From contig OMSZ01000138.1 of assembly GCA_900313855.1 (NCBI GenBank), positions 1-8,518 on the forward strand: 8,518 nucleotides of DNA, read 5' to 3'. The notes under the pieces are model-generated. The model had not been told where the DNA came from, did no database searches, and worked only from the letters and a program-made list of their open reading frames with translations. Shown piece after piece: positions 1-5,024 of this stretch. Position 1 is the stretch's first letter; each line of letters starts with the position of its first letter. Origin of the DNA: an uncultured Eubacteriales bacterium. Lineage in GTDB: Bacteria > Bacillota > Clostridia > Lachnospirales > Lachnospiraceae. Made by a program: the position numbers and the translations under genes.

Positions 1-1334
1 AAGCACGGTCTCATTTCCTTGGTGGCTATATCATATTCCCATGCGTAAATGTTAGCATGCTCACTGGCCATTCTGAACTTTCTCTCGCTCTCGGCAACAT
101 CCGCAAACTGTCTCTTCTCCTTGGTGATATTATGTATCATCGCATATATAAGATACTGTTCACCGGCCTGTCCTATTACACGCATATTCGTCCGGATGCA
201 CACCTTGTCCTCACCGCAGCAGTCTGAGTAGAAAGTCCTCCATGTTTCACACATCTCCTCATCATTAGACTCAATTGCCTTTTTGATAGTATCCTCGTAC
301 TTATTCCTGTTATTCTCATCATATATCGACCACGGATCAGACCCTAATATATCCTTCTCCGACATATTCATGCCGAGTTCTTTGACATATTTGTGATTGA
401 CACGCAGTATCTCGGCCTTACCATTCTCATAGGTAAATATAGCCGCGCCGCCAACAAAGTTAGAGAAAATGAGCGTCTCAAGCGACTTCGGATCCCAGAA
501 ATTAGCAGCATCCATCGTACTGATAAGCTTCATAGGAGGCTCAACCGGCTCATGATCTATCTCTTTTATCTTATTAAGGAACTGGCTTTCGGTTATCGGC
601 TTTGAATACAGATAACCCTGAATATAATAGCAGCCAATACTCTTCATATAATCAGCCTGCGCCATAGTCTCAACACCCTCAGCTATAACCGGTGTCTCTA
701 ACCACTTTGTCATCTGAACAATAGAGCCTAAAATGGTGCCGCCTCTGCCACCGATATCACCGCTCATAAAACGCATATCCAGCTTGATGATATCAACAGG
801 CAGATCCTTTAATACATTTAACGAAGAATAACCGCTTCCGAAATCATCCATCTCCACTATATAACCATATTCATGAAGCCTGTTAAGCACCTCCGTGATA
901 AGCTCCATTCCGCCGATTGCCGAAGACTCCGTGATCTCAACGCGAAGATACTTAACCGGTACATCATACTTTCGTCTTATATCCTCAATTGCATCGACAT
1001 AGTCCTTCTTGTATATATCATATCTTGACATATTGACAGAGATAGGAACAACGGAAATGTTGTCATCTATACATTTTTTCAAAAGCCTGCACACCGATTC
1101 AAACACGTGCATATCAGCCCTATATATAAGATCATTCTTTTCAAGCACGGGAATAAAATCAGACGGATACTGCATTCCATGCTCAGGGTCCCTCCACCTC
1201 ATAAGCGCCTCTGCACCAACCATCCTTCCCGTCGCATGATTTATCTGAGGCTGATATAAAACAAAAATACTATTGTTCTTAACCGCCTGATCAAAAGCTT
1301 CAACCAACTCCTGCTCACTCATTCTTTTCTCCAT
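1..1334 (-). CDS. EAL-domain c-di-GMP phosphodiesterase with C-terminal PAS domain(s), 3' end outside window
   Basis: 444 codons are visible without a stop, and the gene continues past position 1. Residues about 10-255 form an EAL domain that would hydrolyse cyclic di-GMP to pGpG. All usual metal and catalytic positions are visible: E42 in AEAL, N101 in SVNMS, E133 in EITES, D163-D164 in the MDDFGSGYSS loop, K184/D186 in IKLD, E219 and E222 in AEGVET, and Q239 in QGYLYSKP. An active phosphodiesterase is therefore expected. Residues about 285-405 look like a PAS sensor domain, and a second PAS seems to begin near 415 (SERKFRMASEHANIYAWEY). A GGDEF domain may follow beyond the edge, but this is not seen. 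No signal peptide or membrane helix is visible, so a cytoplasmic location is inferred. The start is fixed by GGAGG at 1342-1346, 7 nt before the ATG. A promoter lies upstream at 1390-1419. Confidence 0.93.
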   Translation of the reverse strand, partial: MEKRMSEQELVEAFDQAVKNNSIFVLYQPQINHATGRMVGAEALMRWRDPEHGMQYPSDFIPVLEKNDLIYRADMHVFESVCRLLKKCIDDNISVVPISVNMSRYDIYKKDYVDAIEDIRRKYDVPVKYLRVEITESSAIGGMELITEVLNRLHEYGYIVEMDDFGSGYSSLNVLKDLPVDIIKLDMRFMSGDIGGRGGTILGSIVQMTKWLETPVIAEGVETMAQADYMKSIGCYYIQGYLYSKPITESQFLNKIKEIDHEPVEPPMKLISTMDAANFWDPKSLETLIFSNFVGGAAIFTYENGKAEILRVNHKYVKELGMNMSEKDILGSDPWSIYDENNRNKYEDTIKKAIESNDEEMCETWRTFYSDCCGEDKVCIRTNMRVIGQAGEQYLIYAMIHNITKEKRQFADVAESERKFRMASEHANIYAWEYDIATKEMRPC

Positions 1335-1356
1335 AAATGTTCCTCCATAACCCAAA

Positions 1357-1427
1357 ATAAACAATTCACCGAACAACATACATATTAAAATTATACCAAA
1401 TAATGCATGTATCGGTCAATTGTTTAT
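1357..1427. repeat. 16-bp inverted repeat framing the EAL gene promoter
   Basis: The left arm is ATAAACAATTCACCGA (1357-1372) and the right arm is TCGGTCAATTGTTTAT (1412-1427). They are reverse complements at 15 of 16 positions and enclose 39 bp. The right arm covers the -35 hexamer; the left arm lies in the transcribed leader just before the ribosome binding site. Arm centres are 55 bp apart, close to five helical turns. The likely role is a pair of operator half-sites. An invertible promoter is an alternative. Confidence 0.75.
1390..1419 (-). promoter_or_regulatory. Sigma-A promoter of the EAL-PAS gene
   Basis: On the minus strand the -35 is TTGACC (1414-1419) and the -10 is TATAAT (1390-1395), with an 18-bp spacer. 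A TGG directly before the -10 makes it an extended -10. Transcription would begin near 1383, giving a leader of roughly 50 nt. The -35 lies inside one arm of the inverted repeat at 1357-1427. Confidence 0.85.
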
Positions 1428-1466
1428 AGGCGCAATTCATAAAAATAGTATATTAAAAAAATCGTT

Positions 1467-2615
1467 TTATAAATCCATTGCAAGGTCATAAACTTTTTTA
1501 TTCAAAGCCTTGATATAGTCCATATAATCATTAGTAAGCGCAATGTCCGTTGAGAACGTCTTGGGAAAATACTTCATAAGGTTATAGTATGCCCATGCCG
1601 AATTCGAATCCCTGTATACTATTGCCTTATGAAAATACTCCTTCGCAAGCGGTGTATCAGTATATTGCTTAAGACGTATAGTCCCTGCCCTGCCCGTGAT
1701 CTCTCCTGTCATATAGAAAAGTCCGAGACGGTTAGCCGCATAAGGCTCAAGCTTATCGGCTGCAATTTTCAGATATTTGATATAATCAGCCACAAGCTTA
1801 TCCAGCTTGTTCATATCGTCATTTTCACCGGACAAAGCCCGCTGCCCGCCATCATCAGCACCTTCATTACCTTGGAGCGCATTATATGTATCAATGATCT
1901 CATCAGCTTTTCCCGCTGCCAGACTGTTACAGGCAAACACATAACCCCTTCTTGCCGCCAGCACAAAGAACACCTCGGAAAGACGTAAAAGATCCTTTTC
2001 CGAATAAAGCAGCATCTTTTCAATGTCACCGTAATCTTCACCGTACGAGGCGATCAGGCTCCTTATATTATCACATTCCTCAACCGCATTATTGTAGATC
2101 GCAGCCACATCCTTATAAAGCCCCTGCTCACCCGCAAGCACGAAAATGCGGCCTATGAGATTGATCGCTCCGCTTATGCTCTCATATTCTAATGCCGATA
2201 CCGAAAGCTTAAGGGCCGTAAGAAGTCTTGTGCCATATGACATTTTCTCAATCACTTCTATCTCTTCTGCTTTTTCAAGGAATGATCCCTGTCTGTAATT
2301 GACAAGATAAAACGCTATGTACCAGAAAGACATAGGATATGCTTTCCCGCCGCATATCAGTTCGTCACCCTTACATGAAATATCTGCCGATCTCATGTAG
2401 AGCGCAAATGCCTCTCTGTAATTGTTTTTACCATTAATCTTTTTATAAAAAAGCATATCCGCGTACAGCTTATCTGCAACTACATTCCCCTCATTAGAAA
2501 GACAAATGATCTCACGCTCGGAAGATTTCGACGATACCCCGTACTCCCTTATAATATTGTTAGTATATAATTCCAAATCCTTCTTATAGCTTCCATCCGA
2601 TACAAATCCAAACAT
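1467..2615 (-). CDS. Sel1/TPR-like repeat protein of unknown function
   Basis: 382 aa, largely alpha-helical, with no signal peptide or membrane helix. The clearest repeat signature is at residues about 291-346, where AANRLGLFYMTGE is followed by AKEYFHKAI and then AWAYYNL. This matches the Sel1-like pattern of small-A-x-x-LG-x-x-Y-x-x-G followed by a second A-rich helix. A weaker unit is at about 46-77 (ADKLYADMLFYKKI, then EAFALYMRSA). The middle is rich in Ala/Leu helices but the repeats are degenerate. Sel1/TPR arrays usually serve as protein-protein scaffolds, and no enzymatic domain is visible. A polar, Gly/Asp-rich loop lies at about 249-268. GAGGGG (2623-2628), 7 nt upstream, supports the start. 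The gene has its own promoter at 2664-2693, so it is probably monocistronic. I do not know its partner or pathway. Confidence 0.8.
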   Translation of the reverse strand: MFGFVSDGSYKKDLELYTNNIIREYGVSSKSSEREIICLSNEGNVVADKLYADMLFYKKINGKNNYREAFALYMRSADISCKGDELICGGKAYPMSFWYIAFYLVNYRQGSFLEKAEEIEVIEKMSYGTRLLTALKLSVSALEYESISGAINLIGRIFVLAGEQGLYKDVAAIYNNAVEECDNIRSLIASYGEDYGDIEKMLLYSEKDLLRLSEVFFVLAARRGYVFACNSLAAGKADEIIDTYNALQGNEGADDGGQRALSGENDDMNKLDKLVADYIKYLKIAADKLEPYAANRLGLFYMTGEITGRAGTIRLKQYTDTPLAKEYFHKAIVYRDSNSAWAYYNLMKYFPKTFSTDIALTNDYMDYIKALNKKVYDLAMDL

Positions 2616-2663
2616 TTTGTTACCCCTCTATTCTTATTCATTTTAAGTGTTATTATGTTTTTT

Positions 2664-2693
2664 AGTATAGCATACGAGAAATATTGTGAGCAA
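2664..2693 (-). promoter_or_regulatory. Extended -10 promoter of the Sel1-like gene
   Basis: On the minus strand the -10 is TATACT (2664-2669), preceded by TGC, which gives an extended -10. The -35 is a poor TTGCTC (2688-2693) at 18-bp spacing. The site ends just after the 3' end of the upstream membrane-protein gene, and no terminator is visible between them. Confidence 0.6.
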
Positions 2694-2698
2694 TCATA

Positions 2699-3046
2699 TC
2701 ATACACCCATTGCCACATCGAACAGGCGATATAATATATACATATAAACGACAACAACCGAAACAATGATTGAAACGATTTCAATCATTCCTATCACGAA
2801 GAATATACGGGACTTTGCTATGCCCTCCTTTTTTGCTTTTGACGCATACACAGTCCCTATAATAGACATTACCAGACATGGAATAGGCCATAAGATCATG
2901 CCTAATGTACCCGCCATTCCAAGCATATGTCCAACACCCTCAGAAGTATCGTTCATTATTGAATTTAACACCATGCATATGGCATTGACTACAAAAACAA
3001 CTATCGGTATCAATATTAAAGTTTTTGATCTATAAAAATTTTTCAT
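2699..3046 (-). CDS. Small three-helix membrane protein of unknown function
   Basis: 115 aa with three predicted membrane segments at residues about 9-30, 43-67 and 80-106. A short basic cytoplasmic-type loop (SKAKKEGIAKSR, 69-80) lies between helices 2 and 3. The helix-loop-helix pattern with a KKxG loop resembles small DUF4190-like integral membrane proteins, but I cannot assign a family with confidence. Its ATG overlaps the TGA of the metallopeptidase gene by 4 nt (ATGA), and GGAG sits 5 nt before the start inside that gene. Translation of the two is therefore almost certainly coupled. The pairing suggests, but does not show, that the membrane protein works with or is a substrate of the peptidase. 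Confidence 0.82.
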   Translation of the reverse strand: MKNFYRSKTLILIPIVVFVVNAICMVLNSIMNDTSEGVGHMLGMAGTLGMILWPIPCLVMSIIGTVYASKAKKEGIAKSRIFFVIGMIEIVSIIVSVVVVYMYILYRLFDVAMGV

Positions 3047-3588
3047 GCAAACTCCTTCATGACCTTATCACCATTATCCCTTAGCCACTTCTTATAAGTT
3101 TTATATTCAGGTATAACCTTTTCAACGTTGTCCCAAAATCTGCATGAGTGATTCATTTCCAGTCTATGGCAAAGTTCATGTACCACAACATAATCAAGAA
3201 CTTCAAGCGGCACCCTCATCAATGCCACATTAAAATTCAGATTACCCTTTGCACTACAGCTCCCCCACCGTGTACGCTGATTTCTTATAGTTATTCTTCC
3301 ATACTCAACTCCTACAAGAGGAGCATAGTATTTAACTCTATCCGGGATAACCCGTTTCGCCTGAACAAGCAGTTCTTCAAGCTCTATATCCGTAATAGTC
3401 CGGATATTTGCAAGGCTCTCTTTTCTTTCCTTCATCTTATTTATATTCTTATCAATAAATGATCTCTTCTCCTCTACAAATGCTCTTATAGCTTTATCAG
3501 ACATACGCTTAGGCGCTCTGACAACAACTTCGGCATCTGATGTTATTTCTATTGATATTGTTTTTCGTTTCGATTTAATTATCTTCAT
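3043..3588 (-). CDS. YgjP-type (DUF45, SprT/M48-like) zinc metallopeptidase
   Basis: 181 aa, close to a minimal member of the YgjP family. The zinc site is HELCH at residues 137-141 (H137, catalytic E138, H141), with the family's third histidine H147 in MNHSCRFW. The family hallmark RWGSCS is at 107-112. The N-terminal part (residues 1-60) is the usual beta-rich segment followed by a basic helix. Members are predicted cytoplasmic metal-dependent hydrolases and their physiological substrates are poorly known. There is no signal peptide. It is the first gene of a two-gene unit with the membrane protein (4-nt overlap). The start is the most upstream possible, because an in-frame TAG lies 6 nt before it. 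No Shine-Dalgarno is visible at the normal distance; see the possible leaderless promoter at 3594-3602. Confidence 0.93.
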   Translation of the reverse strand: MKIIKSKRKTISIEITSDAEVVVRAPKRMSDKAIRAFVEEKRSFIDKNINKMKERKESLANIRTITDIELEELLVQAKRVIPDRVKYYAPLVGVEYGRITIRNQRTRWGSCSAKGNLNFNVALMRVPLEVLDYVVVHELCHRLEMNHSCRFWDNVEKVIPEYKTYKKWLRDNGDKVMKEFA

Positions 3589-3593
3589 AATCT

Positions 3594-3602
3594 ATATTAC
3601 CA
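3594..3602 (-). promoter_or_regulatory. Possible extended -10 giving a leaderless metallopeptidase mRNA
   Basis: On the minus strand TGG-TAATAT forms an extended -10-like element (hexamer 3594-3599). It ends 5 nt before the ATG, so transcription would start at or next to the A of the start codon. No convincing -35 is seen at 17-18 bp. It is offered because the gene lacks a Shine-Dalgarno sequence. Confidence 0.3.
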
Positions 3603-3689
3603 TTTCCCCGAAGCGATATCCTCTCAAATCCGTTTTCTTTTACTGTAGTTTTAAACATCGCATACAATTACTTCTCTTTTTATTTAAGT

Positions 3690-3725
3690 ATAATCATTAT
3701 TGTCCAGAAAGACAATAATGATTAT
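3690..3725. repeat. Perfect 15-bp dyad in the divergent intergenic region
   Basis: ATAATCATTATTGTC (3690-3704) and its exact reverse complement (3711-3725) flank a 6-nt loop CAGAAA. It lies between the divergently transcribed metallopeptidase and acetyltransferase genes, about 100 bp from either start. Neither strand has a U-tract directly after the stem, so an intrinsic terminator is unlikely. An operator for a dimeric regulator is more plausible. The other bases of 3589-3871 contain no gene. Confidence 0.75.
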
Positions 3726-3800
3726 TATTTCCAACAAAATCTGTAATCTCATTCATCAGACTATCTGTAATAGTGTCTGTTATGAAATTCAAAAATATGG

Positions 3801-3806
3801 TATATT
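3801..3806 (+). promoter_or_regulatory. Probable extended -10 of the acetyltransferase gene
   Basis: TATATT at 3801-3806 is preceded by TGG (3799-3800 plus the preceding T), an extended -10 arrangement. No good -35 is seen. Transcription would start near 3813 and leave a leader of about 60 nt before the ATG at 3872. This fits that start better than the upstream ATG at 3821. Confidence 0.5.
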
Positions 3807-3813
3807 AGCCTTG

Positions 3814-3833
3814 TTGACCGATGTTGTGGTCAA
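3814..3833. promoter_or_regulatory. Small dyad at the transcription start, candidate operator
   Basis: TTGACC (3814-3819) and GGTCAA (3828-3833) are exact inverted repeats separated by 8 bp. They lie at about +1 to +20 of the proposed transcript, where a repressor would block initiation. The 9-mer TTGACCGAT here also occurs at the -35 of the EAL gene on the minus strand. Confidence 0.4.
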
Positions 3834-3871
3834 GAATAACTTACTGGATAATTGAAAAATGGAGCAAAAAC

Positions 3872-4576
3872 ATGATAAATGAATTTGAGTGGAATAGAAT
3901 GATAGCCGGGGAACTGTATTCCCCCTTCAAGGTTGGATCAGATGCATGGGCCAAGGTGCATAAGGCTCAAAAGGAGTTTAATGATTCTGAGTTCTGGCAT
4001 GACAGAGCGCCATTAAAAAGACTTTTGGAATGCTTTGGAAGTGCGCCTGATGATATTGTGCTTACTCCGCCGGTATATTTTGATCATGGAGATAAAGTGT
4101 TCTTTGGAAAGCACTTTTATGCCAATACAGATCTGACGATTCTTGATGAAAACTATGTCCGGTTTGGTGACAATGTCTTTCTTGCTCCGCATGTGAGCAT
4201 ATATACTGCCGGTCATCCGATAGACGCAGAGATAAGGAATACAGAAGTTGAGTATGCGAAGCCTGTTACTATCGGTTCTGATGTATGGATCGGCGGCAAT
4301 GTGGTTATCAATCCCGGTGTGACTATCGGGGATGATGTTGTTATAGGATCGGGCTCAGTTGTGACCAAAGATATTCCAAGTCACTGCGTGGTAGCCGGTA
4401 ATCCTTGCAAGGTAATACGACCGATAACGCAGGAGGATCATGAACGGTGGAAAAGAGAATACGAAGAGTATCATAGATTATCCACTCCTGATCCTGTTAC
4501 AACACAATTGAATGAAACCGATGGCTATGATAAGATGTTGGCGGATGGTCTTGAAACCCTTAACGAAAAGGTGTAA
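3872..4576 (+). CDS. Sugar O-acetyltransferase, maltose/galactoside acetyltransferase (Maa/LacA) type
   Basis: 234 aa. It would transfer acetyl from acetyl-CoA to a sugar hydroxyl, in the cytoplasm, as a left-handed beta-helix trimer. Residues about 5-55 match the N-terminal Mac helix region (RMIAGELYSPF). Residues about 85-185 are hexapeptide repeats (VTIGSDVWIGGNVVINPGVTIGDDVVIGSGSVV is read across 132-164). The catalytic histidine is H115 in TAGHP, and the closing AGNPCKVIRPI is at 175-185. A charged tail of about 45 residues follows, so the protein is longer than the usual 185-205 aa. The start at 3872 is chosen because GGAG lies 7 nt upstream (3861-3864) and the protein then begins as the family does. 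An ATG at 3821 would add 17 unrelated residues. The true substrate cannot be read from the sequence. Confidence 0.93.
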   Translation: MINEFEWNRMIAGELYSPFKVGSDAWAKVHKAQKEFNDSEFWHDRAPLKRLLECFGSAPDDIVLTPPVYFDHGDKVFFGKHFYANTDLTILDENYVRFGDNVFLAPHVSIYTAGHPIDAEIRNTEVEYAKPVTIGSDVWIGGNVVINPGVTIGDDVVIGSGSVVTKDIPSHCVVAGNPCKVIRPITQEDHERWKREYEEYHRLSTPDPVTTQLNETDGYDKMLADGLETLNEKV

Positions 4577-4599
4577 GAACAAAAGTGAAAAAAATGAAC

Positions 4600-4614
4600 G
4601 CCTAATTTTTAGGC
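4600..4614 (-). terminator. Weak hairpin after the acetyltransferase, terminator-like on the minus strand
   Basis: GCCTAA / TTAGGC form a 6-bp stem with a 3-nt loop. On the plus strand an A-run precedes it and no U-run follows. On the minus strand a run of seven T follows after 5 nt. It could be a weak stop for minus-strand read-through. Confidence 0.3.
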
Positions 4615-4626
4615 AAATAAAAGCGT

Positions 4627-4648
4627 GAGACCGAACCCCGCTCGAGTC
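4627..4648. repeat. 22-bp direct repeat, copy 1
   Basis: This copy starts GAGACCGAACCCCG and ends CTCGAGTC. It matches the copy at 4721-4742 at 21 of 22 positions (C instead of T at position 15). It lies in a GC-rich patch with no credible gene. The core CGAACCCC resembles the T-arm of the nearby tRNA read on the plus strand. Confidence 0.85.
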
Positions 4649-4659
4649 ACACTTTCCTT

Positions 4660-4678
4660 GTGCGCGAGAGGGCACACG
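4660..4678 (-). pseudogene. Miniature tRNA-Arg remnant (both ends joined, body missing)
   Basis: GTGCGCGAGAGG (4660-4671) is identical to the 3' end of the tRNA-Arg gene (4804-4815). It is directly followed by GCACACG (4672-4678), identical to the tRNA 5' end (4871-4877). The result is the acceptor stem closed by six T-stem bases, with about 55 nt of tRNA body absent. On the minus strand it folds as a 6-bp hairpin that keeps the T-G wobble of the acceptor stem. It cannot be a functional tRNA. Chance convergence is possible because the second half is partly implied by the hairpin. Confidence 0.5.
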
Positions 4679-4695
4679 AAGTCCGGTGGACTTCG
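4677..4695. repeat. 8-bp perfect hairpin in the GC-rich patch
   Basis: CGAAGTCC (4677-4684) pairs exactly with GGACTTCG (4688-4695) around the loop GGT. It directly abuts the tRNA-like remnant. No U-tract follows, so it is not a terminator. It is part of a run of hairpins between 4627 and 4796. Confidence 0.7.
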
Positions 4696-4720
4696 GTTCT
4701 GCGCCGACCGGAGTGGAACG

Positions 4721-4742
4721 GAGACCGAACCCCGTTCGAGTC
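4721..4742. repeat. 22-bp direct repeat, copy 2
   Basis: Second copy of the repeat at 4627-4648, 94 bp downstream in the same orientation. Its last nine bases form the first half of the 10-bp hairpin at 4734-4757. Confidence 0.85.
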
Positions 4743-4757
4743 CGACTGGACTCGAAC
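4734..4757. repeat. 10-bp perfect hairpin with T-loop-like sequence
   Basis: GTTCGAGTCC (4734-4743) pairs exactly with GGACTCGAAC (4748-4757) around GACT. GTTCGAGTCC is a classic tRNA T-arm string, but the flanking bases cannot form a true T-stem, so this is not a tRNA. It stands next to the strong terminator stem. Confidence 0.7.
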
Positions 4758-4796
4758 AAAGAAACAGGCAGGATAATATATCCTGCCTGTTTCTTT
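4758..4796. terminator. Strong bidirectional intrinsic terminator
   Basis: An 18-bp perfect stem has left arm 4758-4775 (AAAGAAACAGGCAGGATA) and right arm 4779-4796, with a 3-nt loop ATA. Its outer part is A/T-rich, giving TTTCTTTCTTC at the end on the plus strand and TTTCTTTG on the minus strand. It lies 6 nt beyond the tRNA 3' end on the minus strand and would also stop transcripts of the acetyltransferase on the plus strand. Confidence 0.88.
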
Positions 4797-4802
4797 CTTC
4801 AA

Positions 4803-4876
4803 CGTGCGCGAGAGGATTCGAACCCCCGACACCTTGGTCCGTAGCCAAGTGCTCTATCCAGCTGAGCTACGCACAC
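4803..4876 (-). tRNA. tRNA-Arg (anticodon ACG)
   Basis: 74 nt including the discriminator. The acceptor stem GTGTGCG pairs with CGCGCAC with one T-G wobble, followed by T8-A9 and the D-arm GCTC..GAGC. The anticodon arm is CTTGG-CTACGGA-CCAAG, giving anticodon ACG, which is normally edited to ICG and reads CGU/CGC/CGA. The T-arm is GGGGG-TTCGAAT-CCTCT. CCA is not encoded (GTT follows). A consensus promoter lies upstream and a strong terminator downstream, so it is an independent single-tRNA unit. Confidence 0.97.
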
Positions 4877-4909
4877 GTATTACCAATCCCTGTTTGAGAT
4901 TGCTTAGAA

Positions 4910-4938
4910 ATTATATTAAAAACATAACCATTTGTCAA
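4910..4938 (-). promoter_or_regulatory. Consensus sigma-A promoter of tRNA-Arg
   Basis: On the minus strand TTGACA (4933-4938) and TATAAT (4910-4915) are separated by exactly 17 bp, a perfect consensus as expected for a stable RNA gene. Transcription would begin about 26 nt before the mature 5' end, so 5' processing by RNase P is required. The stretch 4939-5024 holds only the 3' flank of the TIR gene, and no convincing terminator is seen there. Confidence 0.92.
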
Positions 4939-5024
4939 GTGCTATTTTCAAGATGTTTACTTCCAAGGTATTATCTTTTCCGGCTCACCTTTTTCCGGAT
5001 AAGCGCATTGAGGCTCTTCATATC

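Noticed and set aside
1440..1466. T-run (minus strand) just after the stop of the Sel1-like gene as a terminator
   Set aside because: No stable GC-containing stem precedes the T-run.
1629..2158. Open frames on both strands inside the Sel1-like gene
   Set aside because: They overlap a well-supported gene with a good ribosome binding site and promoter, and none shows a recognisable domain.
3821..3871. Upstream ATG extending the acetyltransferase by 17 residues
   Set aside because: The added residues do not fit the family, there is no good ribosome binding site, and the proposed transcription start leaves almost no leader. The ATG at 3872 has GGAG at 7 nt.
4660..4815. 12-bp repeat of the tRNA 3' end as attL/attR of an integrated element
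   Set aside because: Only about 130 bp lie between the copies, there is no integrase or cargo, and the repeat is short for an attachment site.
4980..5024. CCGG-containing imperfect hairpin after the TIR gene as a terminator
   Set aside because: The stem is only about 5 bp with a large loop and no U-tract follows. Read-through into the tRNA unit and its strong terminator is as plausible.
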